A stretch of 64,000 nt of DNA from Ignavibacteria bacterium UBA7675. GTDB lineage: Bacteria; Bacteroidota; Ignavibacteria; Kapaibacteriales; UB7675. A program made the translations under genes and the position numbers. The stretch spans positions 97,739-161,738 of the forward strand of contig DLHF01000046.1 in the NCBI GenBank assembly GCA_002483085.1, read 5' to 3'. How positions within the stretch are numbered: the stretch's first letter is position 1; every line of letters starts with the position of its first letter. Shown here piece by piece: positions 52,088 through 60,412 of the stretch. The notes under the pieces are model-generated. The model was not told the DNA's origin. It worked only from the letters and a program-made list of their open reading frames with translations, and searched no databases.

Positions 52088-53695
52088 ATGCCAGTGAAGA
52101 ATCTCAGCCACAATGTATGGATAATATTCCGCACTGTTGTGTATATAGCCTTGTTTCCAACAGTGCTCTGGGCTCGTGTGGAGCTGCGCTCTATCTCTAC
52201 ATCCGGCGGCACTGTGGTGTTTTCCTTTTCGGAATTGCCCCAAACGGCTATACCCGAGCTCTCAGCGGACAAAACTCGCATTATCCTGCATATTCCCGAC
52301 GCATTTGCCTCGGAAAAAGCACGAGAGGGAATAAAGCCTACTGAAAGCATAGAGCTTATTTCCATGCAGCAGAAAGGCAGCGAGCTCACGGTGTATGTCG
52401 TACTCCGCAAAAAAGCGGGATGCACACAGGCATTACTTCCTTACTCGCGTACATTGCGCCTGCATATCGTCGATTGGGAAAAGCTTACAGCACGCGACAA
52501 TTTGTACCACTCTGGTTTGCTGTCGCTCGACAGCGGTGTTCCGGCAACGGCACGCACGGGATTCAAGCGAGCAGCAAACGCCGGTTCGGGCGATGCTGCG
52601 GCGATGCTGGGCATTATGCTCGCAGCCGAAGGCAATGTGGCCGAAGCCGAGCGCGAACTGAGGCGTGCCACAGACCTCGGCACCTCAATACCCGATGTGT
52701 ACGCAGCTCTTGCCGATATCGCCGCCTATCGCGACGATACTACGCATGTGCGGCAATACGCCGACCAGTTCAGGCGCAAAGCAGGTGTGGAAAGCTTCCC
52801 TTCGCTTCTCGGCCATCTTCCCAAAGAGATAACAACCTCTATCGAGCCCGCAACATTTGCCCAAACGCTGCTCGTAGACGAACAACCAGATACAAACACA
52901 TCGGCAGCTACAAAAAGCGCAGACACAGCGCGCACTGATTCCTCGCTCAATGACGAAGTGAGCCAAAAGGCTCGCGCACTTGTTTCTGATACAACGTCGT
53001 CCAGATCGCTCTATAATGGCGAATCGCTCGTCCCTTCGTGGATGAAATGGACAGTGTTTGGCTTCCTGTTCTTTGTGGCTGCGGGCGTAGTGGGAATTGT
53101 GTATCTCTATATGCGCTGGCGCAAAAAACAGTTGCAGAAGCCGATCTCGGTGTCTGCCCCAGATAAGGCCTCATTTGAAAGCGAAGTCAACAACGCCTTG
53201 CAGTCGACAAGTGCACGCCGAGCAACAGATGTGTACAATCGATCTTCGGGTGAGGAACCTACACAGCCGGAACCGGACAGGGAACCTGCTCCCCCAGAAC
53301 TCCAGCCGCAAAACGAAGTTGCACAGCGCCACTGGATGGACGACATCAACGAAGAAACAGTCGAAACACTGGATGCCGCTCAGCACGCGCCGGAATCGCT
53401 ACAGCCCCCCGACGACGTCGACGCTCTTGCCCAGAAGCTGCGCCGTGGCAGAGGCGAACTCGAACTCGCGGTTAAGCTCCTGGCACGCAAAAAACAGGAT
53501 AATAAAGACAAAGCGGGCTCCATCAACCCCGAAGAGATTCCCGGTAAACCAGCCCAGCTTTCGCGGCTGGCTGGAACTCTTGGTGTTGGCAGCGGAGAGC
53601 TGGAAATACGACGCAATCTCGGCTCTGCGGAAGAAGGCGACCGGGCGGAGAAAATGCGGTCGCTGTTCGGCTCCGGTCCAAAGGCAAATAATTGA
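52088..53695 (+). CDS. Membrane-anchored TPR-like protein with paired GELEL motifs
   Basis: A 535-aa protein. A signal or anchor sequence (VWIIFRTVVYIALFPTVLWA) is followed by an AMIN-like beta domain (about 30-125; RVELRSISTSGGTVVFSF) and a TPR/Sel1-like helical segment (about 140-230; AAAMLGIMLAAEGNVAEAERE). Then come a long disordered linker, a transmembrane helix (WMKWTVFGFLFFVAAGVVGI, about 318-345), and a cytoplasmic tail. The tail contains two related motifs, ALAQKLRRGRGELELAVKLL and LAGTLGVGSGELEIRRNLG, of the type seen in small flagellar-locus proteins (DUF2802/DUF6115-like). ATG at 52088 is preferred over a GTG at 52046. The kinase gene lies 78 bp upstream. Confidence 0.7.
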   Translation: MPVKNLSHNVWIIFRTVVYIALFPTVLWARVELRSISTSGGTVVFSFSELPQTAIPELSADKTRIILHIPDAFASEKAREGIKPTESIELISMQQKGSELTVYVVLRKKAGCTQALLPYSRTLRLHIVDWEKLTARDNLYHSGLLSLDSGVPATARTGFKRAANAGSGDAAAMLGIMLAAEGNVAEAERELRRATDLGTSIPDVYAALADIAAYRDDTTHVRQYADQFRRKAGVESFPSLLGHLPKEITTSIEPATFAQTLLVDEQPDTNTSAATKSADTARTDSSLNDEVSQKARALVSDTTSSRSLYNGESLVPSWMKWTVFGFLFFVAAGVVGIVYLYMRWRKKQLQKPISVSAPDKASFESEVNNALQSTSARRATDVYNRSSGEEPTQPEPDREPAPPELQPQNEVAQRHWMDDINEETVETLDAAQHAPESLQPPDDVDALAQKLRRGRGELELAVKLLARKKQDNKDKAGSINPEEIPGKPAQLSRLAGTLGVGSGELEIRRNLGSAEEGDRAEKMRSLFGSGPKANN

Positions 53696-53697
53696 AA

Positions 53698-53705
53698 TAT
53701 TTTCG
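53698..53705 (+). promoter_or_regulatory. Possible -7 element before T9SS-tailed gene
   Basis: TATTTTCG, one mismatch from TAnnTTTG, 47 bp before the ATG at 53752. If used, the longer frame from 53692 cannot be the start. Confidence 0.3.
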
Positions 53706-53751
53706 TAACTTACATTTTAACGTGATTTGTGCGATTGATACAACAAACTTG

Positions 53752-55272
53752 ATGAACTATTCATACACTTCTCTGTCCAGGCATATTTCCAGGTGGCTGT
53801 TGGTAGCAGTGCTCTTTTGGGCACTTGTCCTGCCGCAGGACATGCCTGCCCAGTGGGTGCTTAAGTCAGCTCCTGAATTCGGCGGTGGCGCTGTACGCGC
53901 TTTTGCCGAAGCAAGCTGCGCTTCATCGCCAATGATTCTGGCTGGAACCACAGAGGGCATGTACCTCGACATCATTGGTGGGGCTGTCTACGGCGAATGG
54001 ATACCTGTGAACACTGGTTTTCCAACTAATTTTCGCGAGATTCGCTCTATTGCAGTCCGCGACTCGCTTGTCATTGTTGGACTTTACGGCGACGGCGCGT
54101 ATGCCACTATTATCAGCCCGGGCAATATCCCGTCCTGCCGACCCCGGCCTTGGATAAAATTCGGCACAGGTCTTTTAGTACCTTTTATCAACGATTTAGA
54201 AATGCGCGACAGCTTGCTGCTCGCGGCAACCGACGACGGAGTCTGGTTCATGCAGCCAGTGCTTGATACAGCACTTACGTTTGAGCAAAATGCCGCTGCC
54301 CTGCAATGGCGCAGGCTCGACAACTCCTTCAGCAATCGCGTTAATGCTATTGATGGAGAGCAAAACTACCTCTATGCAGGTACGTTTCTGGACGGCGCAG
54401 CCTACTATGACCGCACGTGCATGAACTCGACAACAGCTTCGTGCATTTGGCTGGATGCTACGTCGGATCAGCAATTCGATCATGTGTCGGTGTATGATAT
54501 CAAATCGGCTTTTCTCGACACTACGTTTCAGCATTCGTCTGCAGATTTCCCCAAGCCGTGCAGTGGAGTATTTATAGCCACAGCAGGCAGCGAAAATTTG
54601 TTTTTTGCCCCGTATTTCAACGACTCGCTTCCGGCACCGCCCGACAAATGGGTGAACGTGAGCCCTTCGCGCAGCAATCCACAGTGGAATTGGAAGATTA
54701 ACACTATTCTGGCTGGAGATTTTCCCGGCGCCCCCCATTCAGTGCTCGTAGGAGCAGAGTACGGCGGTGTGTATATCTCCGAAGACTGTGGCACAACGTG
54801 GCGCGAAGTGAATACAGCTACCAATAATTCATCTGGACTGCACGGTACGGATGTCCGCACGCTGGCACTTGTGCGCGATTCCATTATTCTCGCTGGTGTA
54901 GACGGCGCTGGTGTATTTCAGGGCAATACATTTGCACAGGCATTGATTGGCTCTCTCGCTCGGCAGGTTGCTACAGGGGTGAATCTGGTGACAACAGCCG
55001 ATACCAACAAACCCGAAATGAAGTTCCGGGTTGTAGCCAACAACGGCGATGTAGCCAAAGTGATTATCGAGTTTCCCGAGGATAAGGAATCTGTTGTTAT
55101 CGAAGTTTATAATCTTCTGGCCAAGAAGATACTCGACGTCTACAAGGGCCCAATACGAGCTCCCAGCGACGAAAAGCAGTTTGATATAACCTCGCTCCCC
55201 CGTGGTATGTATATCTGTGTAGTCCAAGGCAGAGATTTCCGCCTGGCGCAGAAATTCGTCGTACCGCGATAA
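53752..55272 (+). CDS. T9SS-exported surface protein with BNR-like repeats
   Basis: A 506-aa secreted protein. The ATG at 53752 gives a signal peptide (SRWLLVAVLFWALVLPQDMP) ending at AQW. The body has short blades of a sortilin/BNR-like propeller with D-x-G-x-T-W-like endings, for example GVYISEDCGTTWREVN and LAGVDGAGVFQGN. The final 75 residues (VIIEFPEDKESVVIEVYNLL, ITSLPRGMYICVVQGRDFRL, AQKFVVPR) form a T9SS type A sorting domain. The gene ends 28 bp before a PorV/PorQ-like gene on the same strand, so export substrate and outer-membrane component are probably coexpressed. The function of the propeller is unknown. Confidence 0.85.
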   Translation: MNYSYTSLSRHISRWLLVAVLFWALVLPQDMPAQWVLKSAPEFGGGAVRAFAEASCASSPMILAGTTEGMYLDIIGGAVYGEWIPVNTGFPTNFREIRSIAVRDSLVIVGLYGDGAYATIISPGNIPSCRPRPWIKFGTGLLVPFINDLEMRDSLLLAATDDGVWFMQPVLDTALTFEQNAAALQWRRLDNSFSNRVNAIDGEQNYLYAGTFLDGAAYYDRTCMNSTTASCIWLDATSDQQFDHVSVYDIKSAFLDTTFQHSSADFPKPCSGVFIATAGSENLFFAPYFNDSLPAPPDKWVNVSPSRSNPQWNWKINTILAGDFPGAPHSVLVGAEYGGVYISEDCGTTWREVNTATNNSSGLHGTDVRTLALVRDSIILAGVDGAGVFQGNTFAQALIGSLARQVATGVNLVTTADTNKPEMKFRVVANNGDVAKVIIEFPEDKESVVIEVYNLLAKKILDVYKGPIRAPSDEKQFDITSLPRGMYICVVQGRDFRLAQKFVVPR

Positions 55273-55300
55273 TGGCAACAGATCCCGGGTGAACTCCTGT

Positions 55301-56344
55301 ATGAAAATTCTCTTCCGCTTAGTTATACTTGTCCTGTTGTCGGGCCCAGCGTCGCTGCTGTGGGCTCAGCAGCCAGATGGAGGCTATCCGGAATCTTACC
55401 TCTTGCGCCACACAGGAGCCCGAGCTGTAGCTCTCGGCGGCGCTTATACCGCTGTTGTCAACGAGCCAGCCGCTCTGTTCTACAATCCCGCAGGCCTCGC
55501 CTTTATGTCGGAACGCGCCCAAGTCTCTACCATGTTCACATTGCTTGAATTTGGCAGACAACACAATATGATTGCCTACGGTCAGACCTTTGGCGAGTTC
55601 ATTGGCATTGGTGCGGGAGTAAACAACTTTACAGCCGGTACATTTACAGCGCGTAATGGCGCAGGCGATCCGCTGGGCGAATATTCCAACCAACAGCTTG
55701 CTGTACAGGGCGGCTTTGGCATTCGCATCGCCGAGGCTTCTGCATCCATTGGCGTGGCTGGCAAGTATTTGTTGAATACTCTAAAAGGCCCGAATATCCG
55801 GGGAGATGGCTGGGCAATTGACATCGGGACAAAAATTCAAGTAGCCAAGCTGCTGTCGGTGGGTATTGCAGTGGATAATATCGCTGGTGAAATGAAGTGG
55901 AACAACGAAGCAGCGCTGGTCGAAAAAATACCATTTACTCTGCGCGCAGGCGTGGCTGCGGAATTTGGCTTCGATGAACGCGTTTACACCGCTCGTACCA
56001 CTGTGCTCGGCAGCGAAAAAGTTGTGCGCGAGCAGGCCAACGCCTATGCCCTTGTATCGTTGGAAGGCTCTATACGCCGTTTCGACCGTGCTCCGAGCTT
56101 TGCACTTGGCGTGGAGATAGCTCCGGCAAAAGTGCTGGCCTTTCGCGGCGGTACAGCATTTTACGCAGATAATACCGATGGCAGCAGCCGGTGGTTCAAC
56201 TTCGATAGCTACGGCGTGGGTATTGCTATTAAGCCCGACATCAAGGAACTACCGTTTCAGTTTTCACTCGAATACGCACTTGCCAGCGACGTACTTGCCA
56301 ACAAATCCATTAGCCATCACCTGGCTCTCCTGCTAAAATTTTAA
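55301..56344 (+). CDS. PorV/PorQ-family outer-membrane protein
   Basis: A 347-aa outer-membrane barrel with signal peptide (MKILFRLVILVLLSGPASLL, then WAQQ). The N-terminal GARAVALGGAYTAVVNEPAA and LFYNPAGLAF are the signature of the PorV/PorQ (UPF0164) family. The remainder alternates in barrel fashion and the protein ends in HLALLLKF with a C-terminal Phe. PorV is the T9SS shuttle that takes substrates from the translocon to the attachment complex, and PorQ binds the sorting enzyme PorZ. Which of the two, or another member of this family, cannot be decided from the sequence. Located just after a T9SS-tailed gene. A start four codons upstream (55289) is also possible. Confidence 0.88.
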   Translation: MKILFRLVILVLLSGPASLLWAQQPDGGYPESYLLRHTGARAVALGGAYTAVVNEPAALFYNPAGLAFMSERAQVSTMFTLLEFGRQHNMIAYGQTFGEFIGIGAGVNNFTAGTFTARNGAGDPLGEYSNQQLAVQGGFGIRIAEASASIGVAGKYLLNTLKGPNIRGDGWAIDIGTKIQVAKLLSVGIAVDNIAGEMKWNNEAALVEKIPFTLRAGVAAEFGFDERVYTARTTVLGSEKVVREQANAYALVSLEGSIRRFDRAPSFALGVEIAPAKVLAFRGGTAFYADNTDGSSRWFNFDSYGVGIAIKPDIKELPFQFSLEYALASDVLANKSISHHLALLLKF

Positions 56345-56402
56345 CGTTCTATCTGCTCAGATTTTCCCGCTGTGGCCAGCCAAAACTGGCCTGATATAGC
56401 TT

Positions 56403-56538
56403 GTGGCACGGGCGTCTCTCGGAGCGACGCCGCGTCGCTGTCGCCGGTCGCATAACCGCTGCGAAGAAGTCCGAACTGCCACGCGGCGGTAATGCTGCGC
56501 GGTGCGGAGACCAACAGCATGGGCGAAGACCGAAGCGC
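56403..56538 (+). repeat. Dispersed intergenic repeat, copy 14 (compact full copy, reference)
   Basis: Reference copy of the family. Module A: GTGGCACGGGCGTC at 56403-56416, a GGCGTC/GACGCC hairpin, and the core GTCGCTGTCGCCGGTCGCAT at 56434-56453. Spacer of about 25 bp. Module B: CCACGCGGCGG at 56479-56489, CTGCGCGGTGCGGAGACC near 56495-56512, ending GAAGACCGAAGCGC at 56525-56538. Total about 136 bp. At least fourteen loci in this window share one or both modules, always between genes, in both orientations. Each has strong internal self-complementarity but no open reading frame of its own, so it is most like a non-autonomous mobile or REP-like element. Confidence 0.9.
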
Positions 56539-56668
56539 AAAAAGCATGCTCGGCCTACACGCACGCATACAGAAACACCAGCACGACAACAAAAAAGACG
56601 ACCCGGAATCCGAATCGCCTTAATATTTCTACGCAGCCGTCTACGCAGCCGGGACTTATGGAGATGTG

Positions 56669-57628
56669 TCAATCCTCGGTATCCGACTCTAAAGCGAGGC
56701 GTGCAAGAGCAATCGCGCCATCTAAAGGTGTACCGCGCAGAGGTGCTTTATACAACCGCTCATGCGCTTCCAAGCGCGTAGCGATAAGCCCGGCGAGTTC
56801 GGTATCGGACTCCATTATACCGCCCACACAGGCAACTGGCACACGCTCGTCGCCCGGATAATGCTTTGTGCAAAGCACATCGAGCATAAGCATCAAATGA
56901 TCGGCAGCGCGGTTAATAATACTTTTGCAGACTGCATCGCCCTGGGCAGCACACTCGAACACCATAGGAACAACCGATGGATAGTCGAACATACGCTCGT
57001 TATAAGCAGCTACAAAGGTACGAGGTTGCGCCGGGTTAATTGTGGGAAACAAGCTCATCAGCATATCGGCAAAGGAAGTCTGCTCGCCGCGCCCGTCGAA
57101 AGCATGGGCTACCGCAGTAAGAGCTTCGCGGCCTATCCACGCACCGCTACCTTCATCGCTGAGCTCAATACCCCAGCCACCGCAGCGCACAATGTCGCCG
57201 CCCGCTGTTTTGCCTACGGCAATTGTTCCAGTACCAACAATCAAAACGATACCGGTACCGCCGCCAAAGGCACCTTCTAAAGCGATAGCTGCATCGCTGG
57301 TCACCGTAAGGTAATCGAATTCGATCTTGCGCTCGCGGGCAAAAAGCTGAAGAAGCTGCTGCGACCGAATCTGCTCTTCACGAAGCCACACACCTGCCAG
57401 GCCGAGCGCCACAGCGTCGATATCCTGGGTCGAGATGCCTGCATTGATACACAGTTCACTAATGAGATTGAGCAACCGCTCGCACGATTCAACAATACCA
57501 ACCGAACCGACACGCGCGGTGCCTGTTTCTGCCTGCGCCAATTCCTTGTCGTCGCGATACAAAACGCCTCGGGTACGGGAACCACCGCCGTCTATACCAA
57601 TGTAGACCGGGGAATACACTTTGCCCAT
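56669..57628 (-). CDS. BadF/BadG-type kinase, N-acetylglucosamine kinase-like
   Basis: A 319-aa ASKHA-fold ATPase. Phosphate-1 motif YIGIDGGGSRTRGVLYR is at residues 9-25. VGSVGIVESCERL and ALGLAGVWLREE follow. IVLIVGTGTIAVGKT is the phosphate-2 region. RCGGWGIELSDEGSGAWIGR is the hallmark of the BadF/BadG/BcrA/BcrD and N-acetylglucosamine-kinase group. C-terminal VACVGGIMES is the adenosine motif. Phosphorylation of GlcNAc or a cell-wall sugar is the most likely reaction; acyl-CoA reductase activation is unlikely because the Cys motifs for the Fe-S cluster are absent. It is convergent with the PorV/PorQ gene. Confidence 0.87.
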   Translation of the reverse strand: MGKVYSPVYIGIDGGGSRTRGVLYRDDKELAQAETGTARVGSVGIVESCERLLNLISELCINAGISTQDIDAVALGLAGVWLREEQIRSQQLLQLFARERKIEFDYLTVTSDAAIALEGAFGGGTGIVLIVGTGTIAVGKTAGGDIVRCGGWGIELSDEGSGAWIGREALTAVAHAFDGRGEQTSFADMLMSLFPTINPAQPRTFVAAYNERMFDYPSVVPMVFECAAQGDAVCKSIINRAADHLMLMLDVLCTKHYPGDERVPVACVGGIMESDTELAGLIATRLEAHERLYKAPLRGTPLDGAIALARLALESDTED

Positions 57629-57786
57629 GAATCACCAGAAGGATAGGATGAAAGTCTGTAGTTGGATCGGAGGCTTCACCAGCGCTTGCGATACGGATTG
57701 TCGGTCCTTCTCAACAGAGCCCCGGCTGCAAAGATACAAAAAAGCAAAGCCGCACGCATGCCGCTTTGCGGAAAATCTCTGAAAAT

Positions 57787-57810
57787 AAAAAAGGCGGTTA
57801 AAAACCGCCT
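57787..57810 (-). terminator. Terminator of the DUF3108 gene
   Basis: Stem AGGCGGTT/AACCGCCT with AAA loop (57792-57810), followed on the minus strand by TTTTTATTTTC. It begins 12 bp after the stop codon. Confidence 0.9.
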
Positions 57811-57821
57811 CTCTTTTCTGC

Positions 57822-58616
57822 TTATTTTTTTTCTCGTGGGGGAACCCAGTCGCCGCGCTTCCATTTTACGAGCTCGATGTCTACATTGCCCACATACACT
57901 TTCATCTTGGCGCTGATCGGAATACAGGCTTCGTCGTCGCTGAACCAGCCTTCAAATTTCCCTGTAAGACCATATACACCGGTCCAGTTTGCATCGCCCT
58001 TAAAATACACAGTCTGTACATCGTAGTCTACAGCATCAATCGACATACCCTCGCGCTTGCCTGCGAAATTAATATAGGTGCGTACTGTATCGTACTCGAT
58101 AATAGTCGGCACGCTTACACTGCGTTTGCTATTGAGAAACATGCGGGCAAAGAAAAAGAGCGATAGGCCATCGTTCCATTTTCTATTAGTGACAATATCA
58201 ACGTTTTTAAGCTGCTTGTCTTTAATCCCACTTTCCAGAGTAATCTTTTCGTTCGGATAGTCAAATGTGTATTTATCGTAGGCCCAGTCGTCGTCCTTTT
58301 TGGTACTGGCGTTGAAGATGTAGGCATAGCCGCCAGTTTTATCCATCGTGCTGCGATAGATTGTGTGCAGGTCTACAAACGGAATACCGGAGTGGGAATC
58401 GATATAGGCTGTTACTTTTACCGCCGGGCGACCGGCATACGTATCAAAACCTTCTGTAATCACTTTAATTGATCCAAGTGAAATCCCCATGTAGGAGACG
58501 CGGTATTCAAGATACTCACCGGGAAAAAACACCTGTGCAGACATCGGGATTACCCATCCCGCTACGACAACAACTACTACTAATGCGAGGCGCACTAAGG
58601 GAAATATGAATCTCAT
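57822..58616 (-). CDS. DUF3108-family secreted protein
   Basis: A 264-aa exported protein. Start is at the ATG at 58616 (MRFIFPLVRLALVVVVVVAG, signal peptide, cleaved near SAQ). The mature part begins VFFPGEYLEYRVSYMGISLG, typical of DUF3108 proteins, and continues with a lipocalin-like set of strands, for example GRPAVKVTAYIDSH, LHTIYRSTMDKTG, GLSLFFFARMF and GWFSDDEACIPISAKMKV. The function is not established; family members are periplasmic or outer-membrane-associated. The frame 17 codons upstream is not needed for the signal. It precedes a terminator and lies upstream of the two S41 peptidase genes on the map, but is transcribed after them on the minus strand. Confidence 0.85.
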   Translation of the reverse strand: MRFIFPLVRLALVVVVVVAGWVIPMSAQVFFPGEYLEYRVSYMGISLGSIKVITEGFDTYAGRPAVKVTAYIDSHSGIPFVDLHTIYRSTMDKTGGYAYIFNASTKKDDDWAYDKYTFDYPNEKITLESGIKDKQLKNVDIVTNRKWNDGLSLFFFARMFLNSKRSVSVPTIIEYDTVRTYINFAGKREGMSIDAVDYDVQTVYFKGDANWTGVYGLTGKFEGWFSDDEACIPISAKMKVYVGNVDIELVKWKRGDWVPPREKK

Positions 58617-58665
58617 AACACGTATGTATAAATGGAACAGAACTGCGATCGGCTTCAAAACGCAC

Positions 58666-58710
58666 AAAAAAAAAGCGACTCACGCGCTATAACGAAACAA
58701 CGTGAGTCGC
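58666..58710 (-). terminator. Terminator after first S41 peptidase gene
   Basis: Perfect 10-bp stem GCGACTCACG/CGTGAGTCGC (58675-58710), followed on the minus strand by nine T. It lies 20 bp after the stop codon. Confidence 0.93.
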
Positions 58711-58730
58711 ATTGGATTGTTTCTGAAAGT

Positions 58731-60338
58731 TTATCGCAGTCGTGCTATTTTCCCTGCTTCTGGAAACAAATTACGCGCTTTTTGAAACTGCCTGTCGTTG
58801 GACAGCGATACGGCCACCGATTCGGAAGTGCCCCATATTGCTCGCGCTATCTGCGCTTTAACCGACGTGCGTATGGATATTGCGTCGGTAGAGTATTGCT
58901 GGTCGTTCCACTCCACACCGCCAGATAGGGCAGCGGCTTTGAAGGCATCCATAACGGATTGATCAACCTCGTAGTTCTTGAGGAAATCGTCGAACTTCTT
59001 CTCATACCGCGTGCGTAATACCGTCCCCTGCTGTGCGAGAAATGCGTCGATAAAACTGCTGAACACATTTTTGCGAACAAGAGCAATGTATAGATCGGTA
59101 AGTGTGTCGCTTTTTACCACATAATCGGGCACAATTCCACCGCCGCCGTACACTGTACGCCCTCCGGCTGTTTTGAATTTTGGACGCGAGCTGTCGGCTA
59201 CTTCGCCCGAATGGGAAAGATTTTCACCTTCGCTGACTTGAGCGCGGCCTGCGCCATTGTAGTATTTCTCCTTGTCCTTGTAGAAAGGCCGCTGGATAGA
59301 GCGTCCCGACGGTGTATAGTATTTCGCCGTTGTAAGCCGAAATGCCGAACCATCTGGCAGCTCGAACTGCTGCTGCACAAGCCCTTTGCCAAACGATGTT
59401 TCGCCAACAATCAGCCCACGGTCGAGGTCCTGTACAGCACCTGCTACGATCTCGCTGGCCGAGGCTGATTGCTCGTTGATAAGCACAATCAACGGAATAT
59501 TTTCCAGCTCGCCTCCAGATGTAGAGTTGAGCTCTTCGTTGAACTCCGCGCGGCGCCCTTGCGTGTACACAATCTTTTTGCCTGCTGGTATGAATTCATC
59601 GGCGATGCTGTGCGCCTGGCTGAGATAACCGCCGGGATTCCAGCGCAGGTCGAGAATGATCCGCTTCATGCCCTTGCTGCGCAGCGTTTTTGCAGCACTC
59701 GATACTTCATCGGAGGTAGTAGCGGCGAATCGATTCACCCGCACATAGCCAATATCCGAGCCGGGCACCACAAAGCTGGCATCAACAGTATAGATCGGTA
59801 TTTTATCGCGAATAATGTTGAATTGCAACAGATCAGCCTCGCCAGCACGGTGTATATGGACAGTCACCTTCGTGCCCTTCTGTCCCTTCAAGCGCTTCAT
59901 CACGTCTTCGGTCGTAAGCCCTACGGCTGAAGTACCGTCTACCTTTACAATCTTGTCGCCCGCCAGAATGCCCAATCGCGCACTTGGCCCGCCACCTATC
60001 ACTTCCATCACCGTGATCGTGTCGCGGAGAATATCAAACGATACACCAATGCCCTCGAAGCTTCCCTGAAAATCTTCGTCGCTTTTTATTTTGTCCTGCG
60101 GGGGGATATACACCGAGTGCACATCCAAATCGGAGAGAACGGCGCGGATGCCCGACTCTACTAGCTTGGAGGCGTCGACCTCTTCCACATAGTTGCTCGT
60201 GGTAAGAGTAAGCACTTCCTTGAATTTACGGAGCTGGTTGAAAATATTGTCGTCGGAAACCACCGGCTGGACAAGCACTCCCAGCATGACACCAACGGCA
60301 ATTCCAGCCGCACTCAGAAAGATTTTTGTGGTTTGCAT
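58731..60338 (-). CDS. S41 family C-terminal processing peptidase (paralogue 1)
   Basis: A 535-aa membrane-anchored periplasmic serine protease of the CtpA/Tsp group. The N-terminal helix (AAGIAVGVMLGVLVQPVVS) is followed by a helical region, a PDZ domain (about 85-180; EGIGVSFDILRDTITVMEVI, GPSARLGILAGDKIVKVDG) and the peptidase core. Core motifs are LDLRWNPGGYLSQAHSIADE, INEQSASASEIVAGAVQ (catalytic Ser) and GETSFGKGLVQ (catalytic Lys). The C-terminal about 130 residues (from VPDYVVKSDTLTD) form an extra domain common in Bacteroidota/Chlorobi members. It shares the whole layout with the next gene and is about the same length, so it is a tandem duplicate. Confidence 0.93.
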   Translation of the reverse strand: MQTTKIFLSAAGIAVGVMLGVLVQPVVSDDNIFNQLRKFKEVLTLTTSNYVEEVDASKLVESGIRAVLSDLDVHSVYIPPQDKIKSDEDFQGSFEGIGVSFDILRDTITVMEVIGGGPSARLGILAGDKIVKVDGTSAVGLTTEDVMKRLKGQKGTKVTVHIHRAGEADLLQFNIIRDKIPIYTVDASFVVPGSDIGYVRVNRFAATTSDEVSSAAKTLRSKGMKRIILDLRWNPGGYLSQAHSIADEFIPAGKKIVYTQGRRAEFNEELNSTSGGELENIPLIVLINEQSASASEIVAGAVQDLDRGLIVGETSFGKGLVQQQFELPDGSAFRLTTAKYYTPSGRSIQRPFYKDKEKYYNGAGRAQVSEGENLSHSGEVADSSRPKFKTAGGRTVYGGGGIVPDYVVKSDTLTDLYIALVRKNVFSSFIDAFLAQQGTVLRTRYEKKFDDFLKNYEVDQSVMDAFKAAALSGGVEWNDQQYSTDAISIRTSVKAQIARAIWGTSESVAVSLSNDRQFQKARNLFPEAGKIARLR

Positions 60339-60412
60339 ATATATTCCGAATGGATAATCATACTTCCAAATGAACGACCGTACTGCGTGCTGCTCTTAAA
60401 AACAAAGCGCCC

